Shown here piece after piece: positions 51,623 through 59,888 of a stretch of 64,000 nt of DNA (its first letter is position 1; the number at the start of each line of letters is the position of its first letter). Under the pieces are notes generated by a model. The model searched no databases, was not told the DNA's origin, and was given only the letters and a program-made list of their open reading frames with translations. The DNA comes from CAJQLB01 sp041392065 (GTDB taxonomy: Bacteria > Bacteroidota > Bacteroidia > Flavobacteriales > Flavobacteriaceae), in contig JAWKMU010000001.1 in assembly GCA_041392065.1 (NCBI GenBank), positions 62,001 through 126,000 on the forward strand, written 5' to 3'. The position numbers and the translations under genes are program-made.

Positions 51623-51883
51623 ATGAAGCAAGTATTTTTTATTTTATTATTAGTGTCGTTAAATCAATATATTTATTCTCAACAAAATATTTTGACAGAG
51701 AAAGAAAACATTGAATGGATTTCTGAATTTAAAAAGCTTATTTCTATTTCAGACAAAATCCAAGAAATCAGAAGAAAGATTTATATCGACTCTAATTATA
51801 TTAGAAAAGATGCACTTAATAAAGTTGGAGATAAGCTATTACTACTTTCTAATAGTAAAACAGCAAAATGGTCAATAAAATAG
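51623..51883 (+). CDS. Small secreted protein, probable 5' half of a frameshifted gene
   Basis: 86 residues with a clear signal peptide (MKQVFFILLLVSLNQYIYSQ) then a charged helical segment (WISEFKKLISISDKIQEIRR). It stops shortly after entering the overlap with the next frame (51868-51883). No domain recognised by itself. Because the following frame lacks its own signal and continues directly, one missing base near 51868 would join the two into a protein of about 170 residues. Two separate small genes cannot be excluded. Confidence 0.5.
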   Translation: MKQVFFILLLVSLNQYIYSQQNILTEKENIEWISEFKKLISISDKIQEIRRKIYIDSNYIRKDALNKVGDKLLLLSNSKTAKWSIK

Positions 51884-52128
51884 ATGAAGCAGATTGTAAA
51901 ATAACATTCGTACTCGCATTAAAAGATGAAGAATCATATTACCTTGACCCTATAGAATACTCTAAAACTGTTAAAATATTAAATATCATTAATGATAAAA
52001 ATATAGATAATATAAATATTTTAGAGGGAAATGAAGCAGTTACACTTTATGGAACATATGGTAAATGTGGAGTTATTGTGTTATTTTCTAAAAACAGAAA
52101 ACTAAAAAAAACAATATCTAATCTTTAA
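51868..52128 (+). CDS. Probable 3' half of the frameshifted secreted protein (TonB-plug-like tail)
   Basis: 86 residues. The C-terminal stretch NINILEGNEAVTLYGTYGKC-GVIVLFSK resembles the end of TonB-receptor plug domains ('V-x-x-G-x-A-x-x-L-Y-G-x-x-x-x-x-G-V-I'), a motif also found in small flavobacterial secreted proteins. It has no signal peptide and overlaps the preceding frame by 16 nt in the -1 register. Most likely it is the rest of that gene. Function unknown. Confidence 0.5.
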   Translation: MVNKIDEADCKITFVLALKDEESYYLDPIEYSKTVKILNIINDKNIDNINILEGNEAVTLYGTYGKCGVIVLFSKNRKLKKTISNL

Positions 52129-52154
52129 TACGTAGTAATTTAACAATCTAATGT

Positions 52155-53048
52155 CTATTTAGTCAACTCCCTAAACAAACTTTCCAAGCTTGCATTTTTT
52201 TGGTTCAGTTGTAAAATTTTCAATTGGTTGTCGTGTGCAAAGTCAAATACATGAGAGCGCATATCGTCTTGAGTTGCAAAGGTAATTTCGTAAACAAAAT
52301 CATGTGTATTAACAACACTTTTTACTTTTGGTAAATTCTTTAAAAAGGCATCTTCTACTCTAAAATCAAATTCTACAATAACAATCTGGTCTTTACCTTC
52401 ACGTAGTTCTTTCAGTTTTTTATCGGCAACAATTTCACCTTTATTTATAATAATCACTCGGTCACACATAGCCTCAACTTCTTGCATAATGTGTGTGGAT
52501 AAAAACACCGTTTTTTCCTTACCAATGGTTTTTATAAGCGATCGGATTTCAACCAACTGGTTTGGATCTAAACCTGTTGTTGGCTCATCAAGAATCAACA
52601 CATCTGGATCATGTAGCAAAGCGCAAGCCAAACCAACACGTTGTCTGTAACCTTTGGAGAGTTGCTCTATTTTTTTGTGAGCTTCAGGTGTTAAACCAGT
52701 GAGCTGTATAGTGTCTTCAATTTTTGAAACATCAACTTTTTGCATTTTTGCATTAAAGGATAAATATTCCCTCACGTACATATCTAAGTACAAAGGATTG
52801 TGTTCAGGCAAATAACCAACACTTTGTTGTACTTCTTTGGTATTTGAACTCACATTAAAGCCATTTACTTCAGCATTGCCTTCGGTTGCACCTAAATAAG
52901 TGGTGAGTATTTTCATCATGGTCGATTTTCCTGCTCCATTTGGACCTAAAAAACCAACCACTTCAGGTTTATCTACTTTAAAAGATACTTTGTTTAGCGC
53001 TTTCTGATTTCCGTAAACTTTTGTGAGTTGTTCAACCTTTATAGACAT
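52155..53048 (-). CDS. gldA: Gliding motility ABC transporter ATP-binding subunit
   Basis: 297 residues. ABC ATPase motifs: Walker A GFLGPNGAGKSTMMKIL (about 33), signature LSKGYRQRVGLACALL (about 138), Walker B DVLILDEPTTGLD (about 155) and switch His in FLSTHIMQEVEAMC. Length and the segments VGYLPEHNPLYLDMYVREYLSF match GldA of gliding flavobacteria, which with GldF and GldG forms a membrane complex needed for gliding. Those partners are not in the window. It stands alone, followed by no obvious terminator. Confidence 0.88.
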   Translation of the reverse strand: MSIKVEQLTKVYGNQKALNKVSFKVDKPEVVGFLGPNGAGKSTMMKILTTYLGATEGNAEVNGFNVSSNTKEVQQSVGYLPEHNPLYLDMYVREYLSFNAKMQKVDVSKIEDTIQLTGLTPEAHKKIEQLSKGYRQRVGLACALLHDPDVLILDEPTTGLDPNQLVEIRSLIKTIGKEKTVFLSTHIMQEVEAMCDRVIIINKGEIVADKKLKELREGKDQIVIVEFDFRVEDAFLKNLPKVKSVVNTHDFVYEITFATQDDMRSHVFDFAHDNQLKILQLNQKNASLESLFRELTK

Positions 53049-53080
53049 GCAAAAATTTGATTTAAATAATCATCCAACTT

Positions 53081-53132
53081 ACCTCTCCTTTGGAGAGGTC
53101 AGAACTAACGCTAAGGCAGTTCTGGGTGAGGC
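53081..53132. repeat. Palindromic intergenic repeat upstream of gldA
   Basis: Hairpin ACCTCTCC-TTT-GGAGAGGT (53081-53099, 8 bp) followed by CAGAACT/AGTTCTG (53100-53124, 7 bp). The first hairpin matches the right end of the metH insert (CCTCC-TTT-GGAGG). Confidence 0.65.
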
Positions 53133-53221
53133 ATAAAAATAAACATTAATTAATTTATACCACGATTTACTATAAAATCTTTAAATATTTAGATAAAACC
53201 TTAAAAATAAAGCTTTAGTAT

Positions 53222-53251
53222 TTTGATTTGTGAAAATATTATTTACATTAG
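53222..53251 (+). promoter_or_regulatory. Likely promoter of the aromatic amino acid operon leader
   Basis: TTTG (53222-53225), 18 nt, then TAcaTTAG (53244-53251), one mismatch from TAnnTTTG. The transcript would start near 53257, a few bases before the leader peptide ATG. Confidence 0.5.
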
Positions 53252-53263
53252 CCACATCAAACA

Positions 53264-53344
53264 ATGATGAAAACAACAACTTATACATATTACAACTGGT
53301 TTTATTTCTTTTTTAGCAAAAGAAACGAGATGATGTATGTATAA
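53264..53344 (+). CDS. Aromatic operon leader peptide (transcription attenuation)
   Basis: A 26-codon frame (two starting Met) reading MMKTTTYTYYNWFYFFFSKR then NEMMYV and TAA. It holds five Tyr, four Phe and one Trp, with the run YYNWFYFFF at codons 9-17. This is the composition expected of a leader that senses Tyr/Phe (and perhaps Trp) tRNA charging. It precedes pheA by 60 nt, with a terminator hairpin in between, like enteric pheL/pheM but with a mixed set of aromatic codons that suits an operon serving both Phe and Tyr. Role inferred from sequence. Confidence 0.85.
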   Translation: MMKTTTYTYYNWFYFFFSKRNEMMYV

Positions 53345-53398
53345 TTTATAATATAAATTTTAATATAAGTCTCGATTTTAAATCGAGACTTTTTTTTT
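53324..53398 (+). promoter_or_regulatory. phe attenuator: Aromatic operon attenuator (terminator with possible antiterminator)
   Basis: The terminator is an 11-bp perfect stem (53367-53377 with 53381-53391, AAGTCTCGATT) followed by a T-run to 53398, only 6 nt before the pheA ATG. AAACGAGA (about 53323-53330, inside the leader reading frame) can pair with TCTCGATTT in the terminator's 5' arm through CGAGA/TCTCG and, past a one-base bulge, AAA/TTT. This competing pairing is weaker than in the ilv attenuator. Confidence 0.75.
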
Positions 53399-53403
53399 GA
53401 ATT

Positions 53404-54231
53404 ATGATTAAATCTGTAGCTATACAAGGAGTTAAAGGATCATTCCACCATATTGTGTCTCAAAATTATTTTGACAAAGAGACTCACATTGTAGAATGTT
53501 TGTCGTTTGATCGTGCTGTAGAAAGTTTGATTAATAAAGAAACAGATGCAGTAGTTATGGCTATTGAGAATTCCATAGCTGGTTCCATAATACCTAACTA
53601 TGCGCTTATAGATAATGAAAACCTGCACATTGTAGGAGAGCAATATTTAGATATTCAGCATAATTTAATGGCTTTGCCAAATCAATCACTTAATGATATT
53701 AAAGAAGTGTATTCGCATCCAATGGCATTGTTGCAATGTAAAGAGTTTTTTAAAAAATATCCACATATCAAATTAGTGGAAGATAAAGATACTGCTGAGG
53801 TTGCTGAGCGTATTCAGAAGTATCAGCTTAAAGGTATTGCTGCAATTGCAAGCACATTGGCAGCCAAATTGTTTCATCTTGATATTTTAGCACCAAGCAT
53901 ACAAACCATCAAGCATAACGAAACCCGATTCGTAATTGTAAAGAGAGAAAATCACGAAATTCCAGAGCATGAAATAAATAAAGCCTCAATAAAATTTGAT
54001 GTAGATCATAAAAGAGGAAGCCTTGCAGCTTTACTTAATGTAATGAGTGATTGTAAATTGAACCTTACTAAAATTCAATCCTTACCAAAAATTGAAACAC
54101 CTTGGAAATATGCCTTTTTTGTTGATGTGACTTTTGAAAGTTATGACGATTTTAAAAAGGCAAAATCTATTATCAATATTATGGCTCACAATTTTAAAGT
54201 GTTAGGAGAATATAAAAACGCCAAGTTATGA
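53404..54231 (+). CDS. pheA: Prephenate dehydratase
   Basis: 275 residues, no chorismate mutase part. Catalytic-domain motifs: IQGVKGSFHHIVSQNYF at the N-terminus, AIENSIAGSIIPNYALID (about 60), and the TRFVIVKRE (about 175) that ends the catalytic core with the Thr-Arg-Phe. A C-terminal ACT domain (KRGSLAALLNVMSDCKLNLT, about 200) usually binds phenylalanine. It converts prephenate to phenylpyruvate. First gene after the attenuator; overlaps the aminotransferase gene by 4 nt (ATGA). Confidence 0.95.
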   Translation: MIKSVAIQGVKGSFHHIVSQNYFDKETHIVECLSFDRAVESLINKETDAVVMAIENSIAGSIIPNYALIDNENLHIVGEQYLDIQHNLMALPNQSLNDIKEVYSHPMALLQCKEFFKKYPHIKLVEDKDTAEVAERIQKYQLKGIAAIASTLAAKLFHLDILAPSIQTIKHNETRFVIVKRENHEIPEHEINKASIKFDVDHKRGSLAALLNVMSDCKLNLTKIQSLPKIETPWKYAFFVDVTFESYDDFKKAKSIINIMAHNFKVLGEYKNAKL

Positions 54232-55370
54232 TACAAGTAGCCAACAGATTGCATAGCGTTGAAGAATACTACTTTTCTAAAAAATTAAGAGAGGTAGCAT
54301 TGCTTAAGGCAAGCGGAAAGCCAATTATAAATTTAGGTATTGGAAGTCCAGATTTACAACCACCTCATAAAGTTATTTCAGCATTAACCGAAAGCATGGC
54401 AGATGCATGTGCTCATAAATACCAAAGTTATCAAGGACTTCCAGAATTAAGAGAAGCTATCGTTGGGTTTTACAAAGAGCATTATCAAGTAAATTTAAGT
54501 CCTTCAACCGAAGTACTGCCTTTAATGGGAAGTAAGGAAGGTATCATGCATATTTCAATGGCTTTTTTAAATCCTAGAGACGAAGTCCTTATTCCAAATC
54601 CTGGTTACCCAACCTATCAAGCAGTTGCCAAATTACTAGAAGCTAAACCTGTTTTTTACGATTTAAAAGAAAAAAATAACTGGTTGCCAGATTTAGAAGC
54701 TTTAGAAAAACAAGATTTAAGTAAAGTAAAACTCATGTGGATAAGCTATCCACATATGCCAACTGGAGCAACAGCATCACATGCTTTTTTTAATCAATTG
54801 GTTGCGTTTGCAAAACATCATGACATTTTAGTTGTTAATGATAATCCTTACAGTTTTATTCTCAACGATTCACCACGAAGTATTTTAAGTGCTTATGGCG
54901 CCAAAGATGTGTGTTTGGAGTTGAATTCGTTAAGTAAGACGTTTAATATGGCTGGATGGCGAGTTGGAATGGTTTTGGGTAATAACGAACATATAAATGC
55001 TATTCTAAAAGTAAAAAGTAATATGGACTCTGGAATGTTTTACGGAGTTCAAAAAGGAGCCATTGAAGCTTTAAAATGTTCTAAATTATGGTATTTGAGT
55101 TTAAATAATGTGTACGAACAACGACGAGAATTAGTTTGGAAACTTGCAGAGGCTTTAAACTGTACTTACGACAAAAAAGCCACTGGACTTTTTGTTTGGG
55201 CTAAGTTGCCACCATATTTAAAATCGGAAGAATTTATAGAAACTGTTTTAAAAAACAATCACATTTTTATTGCTCCAGGGACAATTTTCGGCAGCAATGG
55301 AGAAGGATATATAAGATTTTCACTATGTGCAAGTACTGAAGATTTAGAAGAAGCAATTGCAAGAGTATGA
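54228..55370 (+). CDS. Class I/II aminotransferase, probably for aromatic amino acids
   Basis: 380 residues. Fold-type I PLP enzyme: NLGIGSPDLQPPHKV (about 36), YQGLPELREAI (about 68), NPGYPTY (about 122), VVNDNPYSFI (about 200), the PLP Lys in ELNSLSKTFNMAGWRVGM (about 235), and the C-terminal Arg in GYIRFSLC. Its place between pheA and tyrA, coupled by 4-nt overlaps on both sides, indicates that it transaminates phenylpyruvate/hydroxyphenylpyruvate. The exact specificity is inferred from context. Confidence 0.88.
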   Translation: MIQVANRLHSVEEYYFSKKLREVALLKASGKPIINLGIGSPDLQPPHKVISALTESMADACAHKYQSYQGLPELREAIVGFYKEHYQVNLSPSTEVLPLMGSKEGIMHISMAFLNPRDEVLIPNPGYPTYQAVAKLLEAKPVFYDLKEKNNWLPDLEALEKQDLSKVKLMWISYPHMPTGATASHAFFNQLVAFAKHHDILVVNDNPYSFILNDSPRSILSAYGAKDVCLELNSLSKTFNMAGWRVGMVLGNNEHINAILKVKSNMDSGMFYGVQKGAIEALKCSKLWYLSLNNVYEQRRELVWKLAEALNCTYDKKATGLFVWAKLPPYLKSEEFIETVLKNNHIFIAPGTIFGSNGEGYIRFSLCASTEDLEEAIARV

Positions 55371-56221
55371 TGGAAAAAATTTACATAATAGGAGTTGGAC
55401 TTATAGGCGGAAGTTTTGCTTTAGATATTAAACGTTTACATCCTGAAACCAAAATTTTCGGAATTGATAACAATGATGTACATCTTGATGAAGCGTTATC
55501 CTTAAACATTATTGATGCTACTGCAACTCTAAATGATTTAAATGATGCAGACTTAGTTATTGTTGCTATTCCAGTAAATGCTACTGTAAAACTTTTACCA
55601 GAAATATTGAATAATATTTCAGACCATACTTTGGTTATTGACGTTGGTTCAACCAAAGAAGATATTTGCGATGCTGTAAAAAATCATGCAAACCGTAGAA
55701 ACTTTTTAGCGATGCATCCAATTGCTGGAACAGAGTTTTCAGGACCATCAGCAGCTATCCAAAATTTGTATAAAGGTAAAACCAATATCATTTGTGAAGT
55801 AGAAGATACTGCCTTTAAGCTACAAGAAAAAGCATTGAAGTTGTTTAGCGAAATTGGAATGCGTATTCGTTACATGAAACCAAAAGCACACGATAAACAC
55901 ATTGCATATGTATCGCACTTATCACACATAAGTTCATTCATGTTAGGTAAAACAGTGATTGAAAAGGAAAAAAACGAACGCGATATTTTTGATATGGCAG
56001 GAAGTGGTTTTGAATCTACAGTGCGTTTGGCTAAAAGTTCACCTGAAATGTGGACTCCAATCTTTGAGCAAAATAAAACCAATGTTATCAAAACATTGGA
56101 AGAATATATCAATAATCTAAAACAATTTAAAGAATTCATGGAACAGGATGACTTTGAAGCCATCTATAAAGAAATGAAAGAAACCAATCACATAAAAGAA
56201 ATTTTAAAAGGAATCGCTTAA
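55367..56221 (+). CDS. tyrA: Prephenate dehydrogenase
   Basis: 284 residues. NAD-binding IIGVGLIGGSFALDI at the N-terminus, DVGSTKEDICDAV (about 95) and the substrate site HPIAGTEFSGPSAA (about 118) with HDKHIAYVSHLSHI (about 175). It makes 4-hydroxyphenylpyruvate from prephenate for tyrosine. There is no ACT or chorismate mutase domain; mutase activity is supplied by the next gene. Overlaps the aminotransferase gene by 4 nt. Confidence 0.93.
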   Translation: MMEKIYIIGVGLIGGSFALDIKRLHPETKIFGIDNNDVHLDEALSLNIIDATATLNDLNDADLVIVAIPVNATVKLLPEILNNISDHTLVIDVGSTKEDICDAVKNHANRRNFLAMHPIAGTEFSGPSAAIQNLYKGKTNIICEVEDTAFKLQEKALKLFSEIGMRIRYMKPKAHDKHIAYVSHLSHISSFMLGKTVIEKEKNERDIFDMAGSGFESTVRLAKSSPEMWTPIFEQNKTNVIKTLEEYINNLKQFKEFMEQDDFEAIYKEMKETNHIKEILKGIA

Positions 56222-56232
56222 AAAAGAGAGAA

Positions 56233-57315
56233 ATGGAAAACAAGAAAGAATTAAGAACATGGTTAGACAATTTTGGATTAAATCATCCTCTGGTAATCGC
56301 AGGACCATGTAGCGCAGAAACTGAAGAACAAGTATTAAATATAGCACATCAACTAAAAGATACTGATGCAACAGTGCTAAGAGCAGGCATTTGGAAACCA
56401 AGAACACGTCCAGGAAATTTTGAAGGTGTTGGTGCTTTAGGTTTAAAATGGCTACAGAAAGCTAAAGAAGAAACTGGAATGCTTATCACTACTGAAGTTG
56501 CCAATGCTAACCACGTTGATTTAGCTTTGCAACATGATGTAGATATTTTATGGATTGGAGCTCGTACAACAGTGAGTCCTTTTATTGTTCAAGAAATTGC
56601 TGACGCTCTAAAAGGAACTGACAAACCTGTTTTAATTAAAAATCCTGTTAATCCAGATTTATCATTGTGGTTAGGTGCTGTTGAACGTTTTTATACTGCA
56701 GATGTGAAAAATCTTGGTGTAATTCACAGAGGGTTTTCGGCTTATGAAAAAACAAGATATCGTAACAATCCTGAGTGGCAATTACCTATTGATTTACAAA
56801 ACCGTTTTCCAGATTTACCTTTAATTTTAGATCCTTCACACATTGCTGGACGACGCGATATTATTTTTGATTTATGCCAAACTGCACTCGATTTAAATTT
56901 TGATGGACTTATGGTTGAAACACATCACGATCCTGATAATGCTTGGTCTGATGCAGCACAACAAATTACTCCGAAGACTTTAGTAAAAATCATGGAAGAT
57001 TTAAAGATTAGGAAAGAAACATCTGTAGAGGCTGAATACAAAAATAAAATAAACACATTAAGAACACAGATTGATGTTATTGATCACCAATTGATAGAAG
57101 TTTTAGGAAAACGTATGAAAGTAGCTGACGCTATTGGAGAGCTTAAAAAAGCCAATAACGTAGCAGTATTACAGTCTAAGCGTTGGAATGAAATACTTGG
57201 GAAAATGATTTTAGAAGGAGAGCAAAACAATTTAAGTGAAGAATTCGTGCTTAGAATGTTTAAAGCCATTCATCAGGAATCTATCAATCATCAGGAAAAA
57301 GTATTAAAGCAATAA
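56233..57315 (+). CDS. Bifunctional DAHP synthase / chorismate mutase
   Basis: 360 residues. Residues about 1-255 are a type I-beta DAHP synthase barrel (AGPCSAETEEQVL, RAGIWKPRTRPGNFEGVG, DPSHIAGRRD, VETHHDPDNAWSD), and about 268-360 an AroQ-type chorismate mutase (IDVIDHQLIEVLGKRMKVAD, VLQSKRWNEI). So both the first step of the shikimate pathway and the branch step to prephenate are in one chain, as in other Bacteroidota. The mutase part probably gates the synthase through prephenate binding (known in related fusions; not shown here). Last gene of the operon, followed by a strong terminator. Confidence 0.94.
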   Translation: MENKKELRTWLDNFGLNHPLVIAGPCSAETEEQVLNIAHQLKDTDATVLRAGIWKPRTRPGNFEGVGALGLKWLQKAKEETGMLITTEVANANHVDLALQHDVDILWIGARTTVSPFIVQEIADALKGTDKPVLIKNPVNPDLSLWLGAVERFYTADVKNLGVIHRGFSAYEKTRYRNNPEWQLPIDLQNRFPDLPLILDPSHIAGRRDIIFDLCQTALDLNFDGLMVETHHDPDNAWSDAAQQITPKTLVKIMEDLKIRKETSVEAEYKNKINTLRTQIDVIDHQLIEVLGKRMKVADAIGELKKANNVAVLQSKRWNEILGKMILEGEQNNLSEEFVLRMFKAIHQESINHQEKVLKQ

Positions 57316-57341
57316 AAAAAGCGCCCTTTGGCGCTTTTTTT
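57314..57341. terminator. Bidirectional terminator after the aromatic operon
   Basis: Stem GCGCC-CTTT-GGCGC (57321-57334) flanked by seven A and seven T, which extend the stem. It serves the aromatic operon (+) and the convergent gene ending at 57340 (-). Confidence 0.85.
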
Positions 57342-57792
57342 ATTGCTTGCTTCTTTTGAAAATATAACGAGTTATAAAAATTCCGTTTCCATCATCTTTT
57401 CCACTATCACTTTCAACAGCACTTGTAACAAAAGCTAATTCCCAACCTTCATTAATCATGTTGTTAATTTTTGAAGTTATTACTGCATCGTTAGCAGCTA
57501 TATTTTGAAAACGAATTCCTCCTAAATTGAAGAAATTTAACAGTTTTGTTTCTTCAAAATCCTTAACCCTAATATCACTTCGTTTTGATTTGTTTCTTGA
57601 ATTGTCATCTTCAGTTTGTTCTGATGTAAACTCTTTATAATCTCGTTCTTCTTCGGCAGAAATAATTCTTGAACGTCCTAATCCTGCTGGAACTATAGAT
57701 TCTACACTTGTGATAACTTTGTATTCAACTTGTGCTGTTAAGTCAGTACATACTAATACTACTAAGACTAATATTAACAATATTTTTTTCAT
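57340..57792 (-). CDS. Small secreted protein of unknown function
   Basis: 150 residues. Signal peptide MKKILLILVLVVLVCTDLTA, with the acceptor AQ. The middle (about 45-90) is highly charged and probably disordered (EERDYKEFTSEQTEDDNSRN); the end, MINEGWELAFVTSAVES, GIFITRYIFKR, resembles DUF4177-type 'G-W-E-L' small domains. No enzyme motif. It converges on the aromatic operon and shares its terminator; divergent from rsgA. Confidence 0.7.
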   Translation of the reverse strand: MKKILLILVLVVLVCTDLTAQVEYKVITSVESIVPAGLGRSRIISAEEERDYKEFTSEQTEDDNSRNKSKRSDIRVKDFEETKLLNFFNLGGIRFQNIAANDAVITSKINNMINEGWELAFVTSAVESDSGKDDGNGIFITRYIFKRSKQ

Positions 57793-57874
57793 GTTTTTTG
57801 ATTTTTAAAATTTTACTGAAATATATGGTTTTTCTAGACAATAAAATTGTTATTTTGTTACACAAATATAGTTA

Positions 57875-58825
57875 ATGACAGGACTCGTTTATAAATCTAC
57901 AGGAAGTTGGTATTCCGTTAAAACCCTTAACGGAAAAACGTATGAGTGTAGAATTAAAGGAAAGTTCCGAATAAAAGGCATTAAAAGTACCAACCCAATT
58001 GCTGTTGGTGATATTGTAGATTTTGAACTGGAAACCAAAAACGATGAGGTTACTGGTATCATTCATAGAATCCAAGAACGTAAAAATTATGTCATTCGTA
58101 AATCTGTCAATTTATCAAAGCAAACACATATTATAGCAAGCAATGTAGACCAGATTTTTTTAATAATAACCATAAATAATCCTCCTACATTTACAAGTTT
58201 TATAGATCGCTTTTTAGTATCTGCCGAAGCTTATTCAATAAAAACTATTTTACTTTTCAATAAAATAGATACTTATGATGATGATACTTTGCTTGAAGTA
58301 AAATATCTTGCTGCTTTATATAGAAAAATTGGTTATGAATGTATTGGCATTTCTGCAAAAACAGGTAAGAACATTGATAAAGTAAAACAACAAATGAATG
58401 ATAAGGTAAGTATTTTTACAGGTCATTCTGGTGTTGGAAAATCTACATTAATCAATATTATTGAGCCTGAGTTGGATTTAAAAACTAAAGAAATTTCAGA
58501 GCAACATCAACAAGGACAGCACACTACCACATTTGCCGAAATGTTTGACCTTAGTTTTGGGGCTAAAATAATAGATACTCCTGGTATAAAAGGGTTTGGT
58601 ATTGTTGATATCGAAAAAGAAGAAGTTGGCGATTATTTCCCAGAGTTTTTTGAGCTTAAACAACATTGTAAGTTTAACAACTGTTTACATATTCACGAAC
58701 CACAATGTGCTGTTAAGGAAGCTTTGGATAATGATGAAATAGCCTATTCAAGATATAGAAGTTATTTGCAAATTTTAGAAGGTGAAGATGAACACTACAG
58801 AACTGATAATTTTGAAAAAGAATGA
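57875..58825 (+). CDS. rsgA: Ribosome small-subunit-dependent GTPase A
   Basis: 316 residues. An N-terminal OB fold (about 1-70), then a circularly permuted GTPase: G4 LLFNKIDTY (about 126) comes before G1 TGHSGVGKSTLINI (about 186) and G3 IIDTPGIKGFG (about 231), with a C-terminal zinc knuckle C-x5-C-x-H-x5-C (HCKFNNCLHIHEPQCAV, about 266). It assists late maturation of the 30S subunit. Overlaps dtd by 4 nt. Confidence 0.95.
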   Translation: MTGLVYKSTGSWYSVKTLNGKTYECRIKGKFRIKGIKSTNPIAVGDIVDFELETKNDEVTGIIHRIQERKNYVIRKSVNLSKQTHIIASNVDQIFLIITINNPPTFTSFIDRFLVSAEAYSIKTILLFNKIDTYDDDTLLEVKYLAALYRKIGYECIGISAKTGKNIDKVKQQMNDKVSIFTGHSGVGKSTLINIIEPELDLKTKEISEQHQQGQHTTTFAEMFDLSFGAKIIDTPGIKGFGIVDIEKEEVGDYFPEFFELKQHCKFNNCLHIHEPQCAVKEALDNDEIAYSRYRSYLQILEGEDEHYRTDNFEKE

Positions 58826-59274
58826 AGGTAGTAATACAGAGAGTTTCAGAAGCAAGTGTCACAATAAATAATAATGTTGTTGCATCCATTAATAATGGAT
58901 TGTTAGTGTTGCTTGGTATTGTTGATAATGATTCTGAGGAAGACATCAATTGGTTATGTAATAAAATTGCTAACCTTCGCATTTTTGGAGATGAAAATGA
59001 CGTAATGAATAAATCCATTTTAGAAATTAAAGGCGATGTTATTGTGGTAAGTCAGTTTACTCTTCATGCTAATACTAAAAAAGGGAATAGACCAAGCTAT
59101 ATAAAAGCTGCTAAACCAAAAGTTGCTATTCCGCTTTACGAAGCTTTTGTGAAGCAATTGGAAATAAACCTTGGTAAAGTAGTGCAAACAGGAGAGTTTG
59201 GTGCAGACATGAAAATTCAGTTGGTTAATGATGGTCCTGTAACTATAATTATTGACACCAAAAACAAAGAATAA
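58822..59274 (+). CDS. dtd: D-aminoacyl-tRNA deacylase
   Basis: 150 residues, complete. Signature motifs: MKVVIQRVSEASVTI at the N-terminus, VVSQFTLHANTKKGNRPSY (SQFTL, about 74), and NDGPVTIIIDT (GPVTI, about 136), which form the cross-subunit active site that removes D-amino acids from tRNA. It begins 4 nt before the end of rsgA and ends 1 nt into the next start (TAATGG), so three genes are translationally coupled. Confidence 0.95.
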   Translation: MKVVIQRVSEASVTINNNVVASINNGLLVLLGIVDNDSEEDINWLCNKIANLRIFGDENDVMNKSILEIKGDVIVVSQFTLHANTKKGNRPSYIKAAKPKVAIPLYEAFVKQLEINLGKVVQTGEFGADMKIQLVNDGPVTIIIDTKNKE

Positions 59275-59798
59275 TGGCTTCAGTTTTTGGACATGCTGTG
59301 GTTGGATTTACATTATCAAAAGTCATTTCAAGTAACAATTCAAAATTACTTTTACTATTTGCTATAGTCTCCACAATTCTTCCAGATATTGATGTTTTAG
59401 CTTTTAATTTTGGCATTCCATACGAAGCTCCTTTTGGACATTGTGGCTTTACACATTCTATTCTTTTTGCAGTTTTATGGGCAACCTTTTTGATGTTAAT
59501 CTTCAGGAAACTGAATAAACTAATTTGGTGGATTGTAATTTTCTTATCAACCATTTCTCATGGTATTTTAGATGCTATGACATCTGGAGGAAGAGGTGTT
59601 GGTTTTTTTGTTCCGTTTTACAATGAGAGATATTTTTTTCCATTTCGAGACATAGTGGTTTCAACAATTGGAATAGAGCGTTTTTTTTCAGAACGAGGAA
59701 TGAGAGTAATTTTTAGCGAATTAAAGTATGTGTTTTTACCTTGTTTTATTATATTAGTTCTATTCTATTTCATTAAAAAAGCAAATAACAATAAATGA
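59274..59798 (+). CDS. Membrane-bound metal-dependent hydrolase (YdjM/DUF457 family)
   Basis: 174 residues with about four membrane spans. Conserved metal-ligand candidates are spread as in the family: His in VFGHAVVGF (about 7), Asp pair in LPDIDVLAF (about 38), His in CGFTHSILF (about 60) and HGILDAMT (about 99). Such proteins are inner-membrane hydrolases of unknown substrate, sometimes under SOS control. Overlaps dtd by one base. Confidence 0.8.
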   Translation: MASVFGHAVVGFTLSKVISSNNSKLLLLFAIVSTILPDIDVLAFNFGIPYEAPFGHCGFTHSILFAVLWATFLMLIFRKLNKLIWWIVIFLSTISHGILDAMTSGGRGVGFFVPFYNERYFFPFRDIVVSTIGIERFFSERGMRVIFSELKYVFLPCFIILVLFYFIKKANNNK

Positions 59799-59888
59799 AG
59801 TAGTTATTTGAGTGCTAAAAAATAAATTTCAATAATAAGCTCCCTAAAACTTATTTAAGTGTAATTTATAATTAAAATCTACCCAAAT

